Origin: Halichoerus grypus
Lineage: Eukaryota; Chordata; Mammalia; Carnivora; Phocidae
Assembly (NCBI RefSeq): GCF_964656455.1
Contig: NC_135726.1
Coordinates: 8,380,001-8,444,000, forward strand
Reading direction: 5' to 3'
Length of the DNA: 64,000 bases
Shown: one piece after another, positions 43,641 through 55,250 of the stretch
Numbering within the stretch: position 1 is the first letter of the stretch
Layout: each line of letters starts with the position of its first letter
The notes under the pieces: generated by a model
Database searches by the model: none
What the model was told of the DNA's origin: nothing
The model's input: the letters and a program-made list of their open reading frames with translations, nothing else
Position numbers and translations under genes: made by a program

Positions 43641-44054
43641 GCGTCTGCCACATTTCTCGTTTCTCCAAAAAAAAAAAAAAAAAAGTTCTTAGAAAATAAG
43701 ACCGTAAATATTATTGCAGAAATGTCATTTTACAAAGTGTTTGCAAATTCTTTTTTTTTTTTTTAATCCCTTAGAGTATTACGTTTGCATGCAAACAGTG
43801 GAAATTCCAGCTATAGTCTTAATTTGTGGGAGGTTACTTGGTAATAGTTCATTCAGTTTTGTTCATTTTCATATGGAATTCTCCTTAAATTGCACATAGA
43901 GTTAAGCCACAAATGTAATATGTGCATTATTATTGAAAGTTTAGACAATACAGTAAAGGATAAAGAAAAAAATTAGAGTCACTCATTATTTGACCTGCGT
44001 TAGCAAGTTTTTATATACACCTGGTCCTTTTCCTCCACAAAACGTTACCTACCA
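43641..44054. other. Noncoding with old AT-rich repeat
   Basis: A18 at about 43667-43684, T-run at 43750-43765, and an unclassified old repeat at 43890-44050 ('gaaagtttagacaatacagtaaagg'). Confidence 0.4.
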
Positions 44055-44310
44055 TCCCAGGGACCAGCAAACTTTTTCTGGAAAAGGCTAGATACTAAAT
44101 ATTTTAGGCTTTGAAGGCCCTGCTGTATCTATTGCAACTTGATTCTGCTATGGTGACACAAAAGACAGCATAAAGCACATCCAAAGGAAGATGAGAAATA
44201 TAGTCTAGCCTCCCAGGTCGAAGAAGCATGGCCCCGGCAGGTAAACAGATGGCTGTGACCATGTTTCAGTATAACTGTATTGACAAAAGTGTGCCAACCC
44301 CTATAGTATG
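44055..44310. mobile_element. MER20-type hAT element with a foreign 54 bp segment
   Basis: 'ggaccagcaaactttttctggaaaaggctagatactaaatattttaggc' opens the element and 'gtataactgtattgacaaaagtgtgccaacccc' closes it. In the middle, 44175-44228 does not fit the element and matches 43567-43620 at about 45 of 54 positions without gaps. Confidence 0.75.
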
Positions 44311-46499
44311 GGACAGATATAAAGTAACATATGGAAAACCCTGAGAGGTCTGCACACATATAGTGCTCAGGAAATATTCATTTGCTCTACTTAACTTAAA
44401 CTGAATACAGTTGTATGACTTCCAAGCACTTAAAACTCAATGGATACAAGTTCAGGTAGGCATAGCAAAAGTCTAGGAGCACAGAACTTAAGTATTGAAA
44501 GTTTATAAGCATGGGGGCTTGGGGAGAGGGGATATTTTTACCTAACCTTTATTTACTCCTACGTTGTTTGAATTTCTTTTCAATGAGCATATTTTACTAT
44601 TGTAATAAAAAAAAAGACATTTTAAATGTATGTATTTCCAACTTTGTGCTGACTCAGATGAGAATGTTGCATTTTAATCCTGAACATGTGACTCATTTGC
44701 ATTTTTCAATAACCAGCTGCAGTTATGTCTCCGGATTGTAGCCTGGACCACAAAAGAGTTTAGACATAGCTTGAAATGCTTCGAGGAAGGCAAGCCCTCC
44801 ACTTCCTCTTTCGACGATTTAGCTGACAGGGACATTGATAAAGGGGAAGAGGAGTGGTATTTGAGGATCTTGCTCGGGTTCCTTTGCTCAGCCCTCTGCT
44901 CTCACCCCCATCACGCGCAGCGCTCTCGTTGGCTTCCTGGGACAGGCGGGGTCCATGCACCGCAAGCAGTGGGCACTTAGAGATGCTGCTCGGCATGAAT
45001 GCCTAACCTTCATTCCCAGCGACCAGCCCAGTCCCTGGAATGTATTACACACTCATTAAACACATTCATACTGGATTTAATTGGATGGAGGCAGCAAACT
45101 TAAGGTGGCGGATGGGCATTTTATCTCCAGGCGAGATTGCCGTACTCCTTTTGGAGTTGTGGGGATGCCACTTTCCCTACTAGAATTACAATAACGAGAC
45201 ACATTTCAGGAGACTTCAAGACTGTGGCTGTTCTCGGTGAGATTACCTTGTGTTAGGTGGCAGGATTAACCTAAATTAACCCGAGACAGCATCCCAGGAA
45301 CATTATCATGAAGAAAAGAGATATCAGTGTCTATTGTCTGCTCTGGTGATAAACAGTTTTTAATCAGGCTTCCTTCTCATTTATTGTGTGCTGCTTGGTG
45401 CTTTTCCAAAACAGAGAAATGTAAAAACTTTAAATACCTTGGCATTTTTCTTCCAATTTCAGTTTTTATCAGCGCTGGGTTTCTCTCTTAATTTCTCCAT
45501 GGACCACAGTTCTGATTACCATCCATCTACCGAGATGTCAGTCAAATATCACATTTTCTTTGTAAAACAGGAAAAAAAAAAAAAAAACAGCCGGACAAAA
45601 TGATAGCTTACAAAAACCACATTTTAATACTGCAGCTTTGTTTGGACTTTAGGACAATTGTAGAAATCATTAGATGATATCTTCTTTAGGGATTCAGCAT
45701 GTTCTCCACCAGATTATTATCAGGCCAGGAAGGAAAAAAAAAAAAAAAGAGGCTTGTTATTATTTGAATCAGTTTACAACTCATGAATTAGAAGCTCACA
45801 CCCGAAGGAGTATTTTCAGCTTAATGGAAACAATTTATCTAACGCCTCCAATTCTTTACGAGAGTCTGCACTGATAGATGGACATTTCTCCAATGCAGGT
45901 ACATTTTATGGTAGCCTGTATCATGCAGCTTAGCATCTGTTAAAAAGTAAAGCCAATAAAAGACAAATTCAGTCTAATAAGGGAATACTGCCAATGACTT
46001 AAAAATATCACAATTTTATAAATTGTGCTAAAATTAAGTTAATGAACTGTGAGTGGACGTTATTTGTTTTTAAACCACATTTTGCTGGTCTGCTTTGGGT
46101 TTAACCCAATGAGATGACACATTGATTTTAGGGGGAGAGCTGATGTTAATGAAAAGTTACACTCTCAGCGTTGATTGCTTCATAATAAGGGAATCGTGTG
46201 GAAACATAACATGTGTTTCCCCTAAGGTTTTCAGAGTTGTTTAAGAGAAGAGCAATTGTTTAATACACAGTTATGAATCCTGAACTACTCTGAAAACAGA
46301 TGTCTGCCCACCTTAGAAGAAAAAGCCGAAATCTCATAAAAAGTTGAAAGCTGTAAGTTTGCATGGCCATTGCTGAAATTCTTGGGGGCGGGGGGATGGG
46401 GAGGAGAAGGAAAAGGGGTTCAGATCTAATCTTGAACCGCTTCTAAAGAGTTATTTGGAGGGAGTCTTTCTGAGTAAATTATAGCCCATTAGTGCCAAA
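44311..46499. other. Unique AT-rich noncoding, CNE-like texture
   Basis: No gene. A15 at about 45571-45585 and A16 at about 45733-45748. 45025-45075 resembles a MIR/L2 tail. 46000-46260 is repeat-free with many TTAAT/TTTAA words. A G-rich run lies at 46384-46404. Confidence 0.45.
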
Positions 46500-46740
46500 A
46501 AGGAGCATAGAATTAGTCTCGTCCAACTGTCTCTGTTTTCCTGGTGGAGAAACTGAGTCCTAGTTAAAAAAAAATAACTTCTCAGAGGTTACTCAATGGC
46601 TTGGTCACTTAGTGGGTTGGTGAGAGTCAGATCTGCCTCTAACTGCCTCTGTCCTGGGCTTCTTGAGTCCCGGGCTGCAGCTTTCTGCCTGGCATATAGT
46701 AATTGCTTAATAAACATTGACTGCATGCATGCATGAAGAA
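46500..46740 (-). mobile_element. MIR-type SINE, reverse, degraded
   Basis: 'cgtccaactgtctctgttttcctggtggagaaactgagtcctag', 'ctcagaggttactcaatggc' and 'cagatctgcctctaactgcctc' follow reverse MIR. The last 60 bp ('ggcatatagtaattgcttaataaacattgac') is a sense MIR/L2 tail, so two elements may meet here. Confidence 0.55.
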
Positions 46741-47029
46741 GGGATCCTTTCACTCCTCTAGAATAAGCGGGGGACTAGAACCCAGAAAGTTGACTTTCCA
46801 GGCCAAGGGCAGTATTTTTGAGCGGATGGAAGTCTGGCTAAGAAAACAGTCAAGAAGTCATCGAGTCGCACGCGTGGCTGGGAGCAGACCGCGCTGGGGG
46901 ATTAAGTCTTTGAGAAGGTGGATGATCAGCGAGGCAGTTCACGGATAGGCTTGAGATTCCTGCCGGGTGTCCAGGGGATACAGGCCGCCCGGAGCTCCTG
47001 CCCAGTCACGCTTGCAGCAGCTGAAGATT
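46741..47029. other. Unique noncoding
   Basis: Nothing recognised. Confidence 0.4.
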
Positions 47030-47255
47030 GGGGAGGCAGGCAGGCATGGGTTCAACACCCCACTCTGCCACCTGCCAGCAACATGTCTTGGGCGAAACTC
47101 AGATCTTCCCCTTTTCTGTAACTCGTAGCAAGTGAATTATCCTTCCAAAGCGTAACTGTACCTTTCGCCAAAATATGAAGAAACTAGCCCCGACCTCAGA
47201 GCATTGTTTTGAGGATAACGTGACCACGTTGGGGCTCAGTGAATGTCTATTTCAG
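47030..47255 (+). mobile_element. MIR SINE
   Basis: 'aggcatgggttcaacaccccactctgccacctgccagc', 'gtgaattatccttccaaagcg' and 'gcattgttttgaggataacg' in sense MIR order. Diverged. Confidence 0.6.
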
Positions 47256-48039
47256 TGAATTAACTTCATTTTAGGGAAATAGGATTTGTTTGCTTTGTCC
47301 AAAATAAAATTCTTGTCCTGAATTAACTATTCCTAATTTTTCTTTACATGAACAGAAAAGCTGTAAGTTTTATGATATGGTGTTTAGATGAACTTGTTTG
47401 ACTCTCTAGAATTTTCGGATTAGATTAGGCATGAAGCTGAGTTGGGGTTGAGAATAGAAGTCCCATCCAGGTTATGGCAGGTCCTAGATGCCCAAGTAGC
47501 CAATTGGATCCCACCGCTCCTGAGATTCCTCCTCCCCTTTTGCAATCTGGCCAAAGGTGACTTGGACACTGTTGCAATCTGACTGTTGCTCAGTGAGAAA
47601 GAAATCCTTGCTATGGAGGGTTCTCTTCTCCCCTGCAGCCATTCCAGCCTCCCCCTTACATGGGGATGCAAAGAAAATGTCTTTTCCATTTCTCACTGTG
47701 CTCACCTCTAGAGCACATTGCCAACTGTCATTTATCCCTTCTGTACTTTAGAAGTTCTTTTTTTTTTCTCAAAATGAAAGCTAACCTACTCAAAAAAAAA
47801 AAAAAAAAAAAAAAGGTGGCCACAGCCACTTATCATTGTTTTCATTTTGTGTTTTTCCATTACATATTTTTGTATATATGTATAATGAGCACACTGCACA
47901 GATCATTTTGGATATACTCAGTTTATAATATTGAGCATTTTCCTCATGTTGGTATAAACTCTTCTGCAACCAATCTCCTTTTATTAAAAGGTAGCATTCA
48001 GAGCCATTGAGAAATGCCTTCCATCCTTTAGACCAATAA
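47256..48039. other. Noncoding with A23 run and old AT-rich repeat
   Basis: A23 at 47792-47814 without an adjoining SINE. 47845-47970 matches the recurrent unclassified AT-rich repeat. No gene. Confidence 0.4.
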
Positions 48040-48385
48040 TAGGGTTTTAACTATTACAAAACATTTGCAAACTTTTATCTCTTTAGCCATCATAACACTG
48101 TGAGTTAGGTATGGGGTGAATATGAAATTTATCACCCAAGCAGGGTAACTTCTAGAGATAAAGGGGTGCTATTAATAATCATGTTAGGACAACAGGTGTA
48201 GCCTGGAGCTGTCCTGGGCAAACTAAGATGTGGTCATCCCAGCTAGGCAAGACAGAAGCAATTTCAGGTTACTAACGCAGAAACACAGAGGGTAAATGCT
48301 GTTCAAAGACACAACATACTGGTCACTGGCAGTGCTGATCTTAGAACCAAGATTTCGGGCTCCTAATCTAGTGTTCTCCTCCATG
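48040..48385 (-). mobile_element. MIR SINE, reverse, split by about 145 bp
   Basis: Left part 'tagccatcataacactgtgagttaggtatgg' and right part 'cagaaacacagagggtaaatgctgttcaaagacacaac...gatcttagaaccaagatttcgggc' belong to one reverse MIR. The segment between (about 48130-48275, with 'agctgtcctgggcaaactaagatgtgg') is foreign and unclassified. Confidence 0.6.
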
Positions 48386-48447
48386 GTCTGCTTTATAAAT
48401 ATCCTAGAGAAGCATACCCCCTTGTATTTATCAAAGTGAGATAAAAT

Positions 48448-48535
48448 AGCCCTCCCTCCCTCCTTCTCTCCCTCTCTCTCTCATTCTTTCTCTCTCTCTT
48501 ATTCTTCACCCCCTGCCCTCTCTCTCATTCTTCTT
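48448..48535. repeat. TC/CCCT-rich low-complexity tract
   Basis: Pyrimidine-only runs of CCCT, TC and ATTCT units. Confidence 0.85.
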
Positions 48536-49899
48536 GACTTCTGAGCCAGGTTACTGACATTTTGTGAGAGGACATGGTCTGAATAGAGACTTACTTTCGG
48601 GGATTAAATGCCCCTTTAATAAGAGTCAGTGCCTGATGCATTGTTTTTATTAAGGATGGTCTGCTCAAGAGAATGGTCTTGCATGCTTGCATTAGTGTCC
48701 TATAAGGGTGAAAGCTGATTTGAAATAACATCCATAATACACCACAATCAAAACATTTAGGAGCAATTATAATAATAAAAGGGCCTAAGGGATTGGAATA
48801 TTTCAAAACCACCTCCTGGACCAGACAGGGTAAGGGAGAGTCTGATGGAAACCAATCCTCTTCCCTCTTCTTCCCTGACCCTGGAGGAGGAGATTCTGCC
48901 TCGGGGTCTCTGGGTGGTGGATTACAGTGGTGAAGCCTCCAGGAGGGGCGTCTGCATGTTGTAGCTTGGACTTAGGCTCTGGACTTAGCCTTCCAAGGTT
49001 TGGGATACCAGCTGAGTCCCCTCTGAGCTCTGTGTCTTTGGACATGCTGGGTTTTCTAAGTCTTGGTCTCCTCGTTCCTAAAATGGGTTGATGTGGAGAG
49101 TCACTGGAGAAACATGTAATTACCACACATAATTACCATTTCTTAACAACTTTCCAGCATATGATACAGGGTTCTTAACTATTACGTGAGGTGATGGAGG
49201 TGTTAGCTAATGTTATTATGTATCAGATCCTCACTTGTGCACCTTACATGCACACCACGCTATATGCCAGTTATATCAATGAAGCTGGAGAAAAGAGAGA
49301 AAAACGCTCCATCATGCAAATCATGCTTTTCACAGAAGCGGATACATAAAAACCAGACCTATATGTGTTTTGGGCATGCTGCTTTATTACTCCTTATCTT
49401 GTCAGAAACTGAACTACCCCCCCCCCACATATAGACACCAGCCTTCGTGTTCCTAGCTGTTGGTGTTCTTTCAAAGATTCCCCCAAATGTCAATTGTCTT
49501 GGCCCGTGCAGTTCGAGTAGCAGGTGTGACTCATCAATGAAATCAATCTGGGATTTCCAATGGACTCTGAAACGAGTCGCTCTGATAAGCGAGGATTACG
49601 TGAGCGGGGCAATAATCTGCTAAAGTCCTTCAAGCAGCATTCCAAGACTTCTTGGGGGATGCCTGAGTCCAAGAACTGGTGCTCTGGCTTTGGTGTCCAA
49701 GGGATGAGGCTTTCTGTCTCAGAAGTTTCAGTGATCTACTAAGCATGTTGATATCCTCTCCATCCTGGCCCAGATGTTCCCATAAAGATCTTCTGACCTT
49801 GGGCAAGCCCTCTATGTCGGGCTTTTCACCCTTATACTGCCTCATGTAACTCAGCATCCTCTGCTAAGACACATTCCATGATCCCTCCTCTTGCCCTTT
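48536..49899. other. Unique noncoding
   Basis: 48960-49120 has a weak sense-MIR texture. Frames up to 107 codons are not recognisable. C9 run near 49422. Confidence 0.4.
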
Positions 49900-50010
49900 T
49901 TTTAAATATAAGGAAACTGAGGTTTGGTTAACAAACTGACCCCACGTTACACAGTTTCGAAGCAGGAAGCCACTTTTTGAGATTGCACCAGTCTGACTGT
50001 AAAATCAACG
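49900..50010 (-). mobile_element. MIR SINE fragment, reverse
   Basis: 'aaatataaggaaactgaggtttggttaac' and 'ccacgttacacagtttcgaagcagg' fit reverse MIR. Confidence 0.65.
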
Positions 50011-50529
50011 TTAGTTGATTTTTCTTTAATATTTTAGTTTTCATACGTTGTAAAAAATGTTGAAAGCCGAGTGAAAGTATAGGGAAGAAAGTAAAAATTA
50101 TCCACACCTCTAGTGTGGATCGTATTTCATTTTGCTGTAAGTCTTTCCTGTTTTTCCTATAAGGCTGTGTGTGTCTCTCTTGTGTGTAGTATAATTGCTA
50201 CAACAAAGAGGGTTTTACGGTTATACGAAATTTCTTTCTGCTATTCTCATTTAATATTCTATTTCAAATTTTTCCCAAATCATTACCCATTATTAAACAG
50301 TCTCCAGAAAGGATGGTTGACAGCCTGTGTAACATTTCTTCACGCACACACATGTGTGTATATACATCATCAACGAATCCTCTCTATCTTGAGACATTTT
50401 GCTTGCTTCTAGTTTCTTTTTTTCAATCATAAGTAACACTTAGATGAACATCTTTGTTTTAAAAAAAAAAAAAATAGCTAAGGGCAGTAGGTGGCTCCAC
50501 CTTGGGTTGAGTGTCTTCGTACAAGGATG
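50011..50529. other. AT-rich noncoding, old unclassified repeat
   Basis: 50040-50460 carries words of the recurrent AT-rich repeat ('gtgaaagtatagggaagaaag', 'caaatttttcccaaatcattac'). No gene. Confidence 0.4.
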
Positions 50530-50725
50530 CAGCGCGTCACGGACATTGTTTAATGGAAGCCTCATAACGCCCCTGTGAGGGAGGTGCTATTATCAGTACC
50601 ATTTTCCTGATGAAAAGCAGAGGGTTAAATAGGTGAAATGCATCATCCCCACGGACACAGATACCTTGCGACAGAGGCAGAGTCAAGTGCAAGACTCTCT
50701 GAAGGTCAAGCCTGTGTCCTCTGCC
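50530..50725 (-). mobile_element. MIR SINE, reverse
   Basis: 'gcctcataacgcccctgtgagggaggtgctattatcagtaccattttcctgatg' and 'gacagaggcagagtcaag' follow reverse MIR. Confidence 0.8.
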
Positions 50726-51811
50726 ATGTGGCCGCCCACCGGGCTCTGTTTGTTTCTGACATTAGCCTCTTAGGGGTCCTTCATGGAAGGAGGGTGGGCG
50801 GGCACAGGAGCAGAGGCACTGGAGTCTCCGGGTTCTGGTATCAATGAGCACCTTGACCTCCCTCAAAGTTATTCTCCCTCTAGCATCGCTAGAAGTGGCT
50901 TGTTCCCCAGCAAGGCGCCACAGCCCCCTGGGGAGCCTAGGCTGGAGCTACTCCACCTGGCTGCCCCCAGCCTCGGAAAGGGCCTGGAGCGTGGGCTCAG
51001 ATTTGGCTGTGAGAACCCAGTGGTGGGCGCCCCCCGTGGGGGAGTGATGGTCGTGGGGCACGTGTGTTTGGCAGGGGCTGCATCGGGCACCTCTGACATC
51101 TCTGAAGCTGGGGCAGCTGTCTCAGTTTAAGGATTTTCCCGGCCTGATGCCAAGTGACTCCCTCTGTGCCATCTCAGACTCCAAGGAGAGCGGCAGGAGA
51201 CTCTCCTCCAGTTTTGCTCCTTAGCCCTTCGTGCACCGCCTTACAACCATCTTTACTGGGACAATGAACTCAGCTAACGATCTTGCGCTTGTCACCTCCC
51301 TCCCAGTGACCCCTAACCAGTCCCATCAGATTCTGCCTTTAATCCCTGCTCTGCACTCCCCAAAGACAAGGACTTTGGTGACATACCCACTAACCTTCCA
51401 GTTCACACGTGCCCCCGGCTGGTGACCAAAGGCTTTATGCAAATTGCTGTGGATTAAGTCTCAGGTTCCCTCACTATCTGGGTCCACCCTCCCCCAACCA
51501 CACCCGCTGTGGCCAGGACGAAATCCCCCCACATCTGTTGGGGACATTTTCCTCTGGGGAAGGGGGCTGTTCCCTCTGGGCCCCGTTTGCATTTCTCTGT
51601 CCTTTCTGTGTTGCCAAGGCCCCTCCTCAGCCACACTGGCTACTGTGGGGATGGAATTTCGCATATAAAGCCGTGTTCTCTGTTCCCAGTTCTTTCTGGA
51701 GCTCTTTGAAATCCTCGCTTGGACTTTTTGGTCACCTCCCAAATTATTTCAAGGATTACATAATTGCTATTAACTTGGTCCTCTTCTTTCTCATCAAAAC
51801 TCCTTCAACTC
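50726..51811. other. Moderately GC-rich unique noncoding
   Basis: Frames of 115 and 139 codons forward and 93 codons reverse overlap each other. None has a known domain. No repeat. Confidence 0.45.
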
Positions 51812-52170
51812 CTGGATTAGTTTCCTAGGGCTGTTGTACCGAATCACCACAAACTTGGCAGCTTAAAAACACAAGAAATTTATTGTCTCACAATTCTGAA
51901 GATAAAATCTGAAATGAAGGTGTGTCAGGGCCACTCTCCCTTGGAAGGCTTCAGGGGAAATTTATTCCGTGTCTCTCTCAGTTTCTGGTATCTGCTGTGA
52001 CCCTTGGCGTTCCTTGCCTTGAGGCTGCCCTTTGACTTTAATCCAGGATGATTTCATTTCAAGGTCTGTAACTAATTATGCACACAAAGACCCTATTTCA
52101 GAGTAAGGTCCTATTCTGAAGCTCCTAGTGAGCAAGGTTTTGGGGGAGATGCTGTTCAACTCATTACAAT
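51812..52170 (-). mobile_element. MLT1-type (ERVL-MaLR) solo LTR, reverse
   Basis: 'attagtttcctagggctgttgtacc', 'aatcaccacaaacttggcagcttaaaaac', 'tttattgtctcacaattctg', 'gcgttccttgccttgaggctg' and 'aagaccctatttcagagtaaggtc' follow the LTR in reverse. It ends near TTCAACTCATTACA. Solo. Confidence 0.85.
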
Positions 52171-52274
52171 TCCCAGCATCTTCCTCCTTGCTCTGGAGGG
52201 GAGCAAGCAGTTGTCTCTTCTCCCCTCACTTCCCATGCTATACTTTCATGGCTGGTAATCATAGATGCACCAAC

Positions 52275-52640
52275 TTTTGGACCAAGAAGGGGTCTTCAAG
52301 ATCATTCTAGTCCACAGCTGTCTAGGAGAACTTTCCATGATGATGGTAGGGTGTTGTATCAGTACTATTCATTATGGGAGCCACCGGCTGTATTGGTGGT
52401 ATAATTGAAATGTGGCTAGTGCCACCGAAGGATGGAATTGTTCTTCTTAGTTAACTCACATTTACACTTAAGTAGCTGCATGTGGCTAGTGATGAACACA
52501 CCGGGCAACACGGGCCTGGTCCAACCCCCCTCTTTAGTATGATAACTGGGGGCCCACAGGAAGCACCCAGTCTGCCCACGGACACTTACGGCTGGTGGTA
52601 GAACTAACTCCCTTAAATTTCAGATATCAGCAAACTCGCT
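52275..52640 (-). mobile_element. MIR SINE, reverse, split by an hAT insertion
   Basis: Left part 52275-52314 ('gtcttcaagatcattctagtcca') and right part 52516-52640 ('ctggtccaacccccctctttag', 'gtggtagaactaactccc') join into one reverse MIR when the hAT at 52315-52515 is removed. Confidence 0.65.
52315..52515. mobile_element. Nonautonomous hAT-type element with 8 bp target-site duplication
   Basis: It starts CAGCTGTCTAGGAGAACTTT and contains 'ggagccaccggctgtattgg', 'aatgtggctagtgccaccg' and 'tagctgcatgtggctagtgatg', as in a common CAGTGCTGTCC... family. CTAGTCCA at 52307-52314 and CTGGTCCA at 52516-52523 are an 8 bp duplication with one mismatch, the size expected for hAT. The family name is not certain. 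Confidence 0.7.
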
Positions 52641-52779
52641 TAGTGCCAGGCCAGAGTTTTTTGTTTGGCCATTGAATTTAGGATATTTTTCCCATTTATG
52701 TTAAATGGTTGACAATAGTCAGAAGAGGAGTCATTTTTCATAACTTGTAAAACTCAGGTGACATTCAACTTTTGGCATC

Positions 52780-52965
52780 CAGAATTAAGTTTTATTGGAA
52801 CACAGCCATGCCCACTGGTTCATCTCTTATCTGGGGCTACTTTCATGCTACGATGGTTGAGTTGAGTTGCCACACAAAGTGTGTGAGTCACAAAACCAAA
52901 AATATTCACTCTCTGGCCCTTTCCAGAAAGAGTCTGTGACTCCTGCTTTAAAGCAGTGATAAATC
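52780..52965. mobile_element. MER20-type hAT-Charlie element
   Basis: 'gttttattggaacacagccatgcccactgg', 'ggggctactttcatgctacg' and 'tattcactctctggccctttccagaaagag' are diagnostic. Left end partly lost. Same orientation as 3605-3945. Confidence 0.85.
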
Positions 52966-54479
52966 CTTTGATTCCCCAGTTTCAAGTGAGAAGAGGGGGT
53001 AGTTTGGGAGCAAGAAGAAAACTCATCCCTACAACTTGCCAGCATAGGGGAAATGTTTCATAACATTTAGAAATAGGATACGAATGTCCAAAGGGCAACA
53101 ACTCAACTATGGAATTTGTGACAGATGAGTCAAAAGTCTTATGTGTGGTGGGGTTAGCATCTTACTTTTTGTTTCTTTAAGATGGAGAAGAGAAAGCTAG
53201 CAAGACACTACAAACATGCCATATTTACAGCGAGGAAAGAGACTCCGCAGAAGGTACGGGATGAGTGACCACGCCCACGCAGAGACACAGATTTTAATGA
53301 GCTCCTCCCCCATATTTCGAGGAGGCGGCAGCACATTACAGTTCGAAATCCCTGAGTTTAAGTTTACGTCAGTACCCAGCGTTTACCAGGGCTGTGGTGG
53401 ACAGAGCCTAGCTAAGAGTCATGCACACCTTCCCCGGTCTGCTGCATGTTTCTCTTTCCCACTCAAGAAAACAGGCCAAGACGCAAGCGAGTGTAAGTGA
53501 GAATGTCCTAGGGATGGCATCAGAACGGCTTTAATTAAGATGTTAAAAATTTTAAAAAGCCACCTATTCTAAAGCTTCCACAGTTTCATTGCTATAATTA
53601 GAAATTACTTGAGCTTGTGCTGTGGGTACGGACATGTCCTGGTTGGACTTCGTGTGTGCACCTACTGCGTGCTTGGCACCCGGAGTACGAAGGTCATTCT
53701 CAAAGCCCTTTTGCTCCCTTCCAGCTCTGTGGATGAGGTCCGTGCTCCCATCACCCGGCCCCAAGGAGCCGGGGTCTAAGGGGGCTGACCACCTGGGCAG
53801 GGAGGGCCCCCTTCGCTGGCTTTCCCCCCCTTATCATCCTTAGAAATGCACCATCTATGGCTTCCTTCCCACGTCCAGGTGGTAGCAGTGCAACTCAAGG
53901 GAATGGAGAACTTGAACCGTGTCCAAAGGGAAGGAATGTTGTAATTAGGGAAGTGGAAAATAGACCTGAACTGAAGGAATCTGGTTTTAACTGTGCCTGT
54001 CTGTTCCCTAGACTGTGAACAGGGACCTCGGTGACGTGCCCGGGGCCAGAAGACCTCTCCAAAAAAGTAAAACAAAGCAGAGCGAAAAGCCAAACAAACT
54101 CCCTCCAAAACCCCAAACACAAAAACAAACATACAAAACCAAAACCTGAAGTCCGTAAGGCATGGGGTTTTGTTGAATTTTATTTTAATAAAATATCTAA
54201 TATTTCTCCACCCATCGCTCTGGGTTCCCCAGTGACCTGTCTGCCATTTTTGTCCCCGTTCTGAGTGACTCCCATGTTGGGGTCCATGCTGGATCCCCCG
54301 GCACGTTCCCTGTCCACTTTGCCATCTGCTCTTCTGTCTTTGCAGTCTCTGTGACATGGACCTTTCTCTATGTGACAGCCAGTGGTTTTGTACCTTTGGA
54401 CCAATTAGTGCAGAGGTTGAGGATGCCACTCCCCAAAACTCAGTCTTCTTACCTAGACTGTGAGGAGAGTAATAGGCAG
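52966..54479. other. Unique noncoding with a 217-codon chance frame
   Basis: The reverse frame 53776-54429 gives a low-similarity product with a Phe-rich middle. Part of it is encoded by an A/C-rich run near 54060-54140. Other frames overlap it on both strands. No domain recognised, not called as a gene. Confidence 0.45.
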
Positions 54480-54615
54480 TACCAGTCCCCTGGGGAGGCA
54501 GGGATAGTTAAACAGGTGGATACGTGTTACGGGCCTAGGACAATGCCCCGTACATGGCGGTACCTCATAAACGCTTATCCAGGATGAATGCGTGGATGGA
54601 TGAACGAAGGCAAGG
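54480..54615 (+). mobile_element. Probable MIR/L2 3' tail
   Basis: 'cctaggacaatgccccgtacatggcggtacctcataaacgc' then 'ggatgaatgcgtggatggatgaacg' has the shape of an L2 or MIR end with a GAATG-type tail. Confidence 0.45.
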
Positions 54616-54711
54616 CAGGGCAGCGAAGTGAAGAACCCTAGATTAGGGTGTGCAAAGCACAGACTCTCTCCTTTGCCTCTGCCTTTTGGAGTTGGGGAGG
54701 CATAGTAGCAT

Positions 54712-54945
54712 CCTTGCAACAGCGTGGGTTTTAGCGGCAGACAGGCCTGAGGTCAAACCTAATCCTGGCTCTTTTAACTCATTTACAAATCTCAGGATGG
54801 CCTCCGTTCCTCAGCTGCATCATGGGGACAGTAATAGTCCTTGCCTTCTGCGATGGTCCTGAGGACAAAAAGCGAGTGTACCCCAATTGTAACATGGTGT
54901 GTGCACATAGTATATGCTCAATTAAAACAGCTACTAGGATTCCTT
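54712..54945 (+). mobile_element. MIR SINE
   Basis: 'gttttagcggcagacaggcctgaggtcaaacctaatcctggc', 'gttcctcagctgcatcatggggacagtaatag', and the end 'cacatagtatatgctcaatt' in sense order. Confidence 0.85.
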
Positions 54946-55059
54946 GCTAGTATTGTTTTTTCTTAGCACTTCTGACTTATTATTGGCATCCCAGTGTCTC
55001 CCTGGAGGTGAGCAGATATGCCCCAGGGTGCCCCGGGGAGAGAGAAGGGCGACCTGGGT

Positions 55060-55250
55060 GCAGATTCCCGTCCATGCTTCTCGCTGTGCAGGCTTGGGGA
55101 CTCGATTTGCCCTCTCTGAGCTCCTCCCCATTCCCTGCTCTGTAAAATGGGAGATGATCCCGTCTGCAGGGCCCTCGGGAAGATCTAGCAGGGAACACAC
55201 ATGGAAGAACCACTGACGCACAGCAGGCTGTCCATAAACGCCACTTCCCA
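55060..55250 (+). mobile_element. MIR SINE
   Basis: 'gtgcaggcttggggactcgatttgccctctctgagc', 'ctgctctgtaaaatgggagatgatcc' and 'cacagcaggctgtccataaacg'. Only about 115 bp separates it from the MIR before it, in the same orientation. Confidence 0.75.

Noticed and set aside
53776..54429. 217-codon reverse open frame
   Set aside because: No recognisable family. Part is derived from A/C-rich low-complexity sequence read as Phe/Val, and other frames overlap it.
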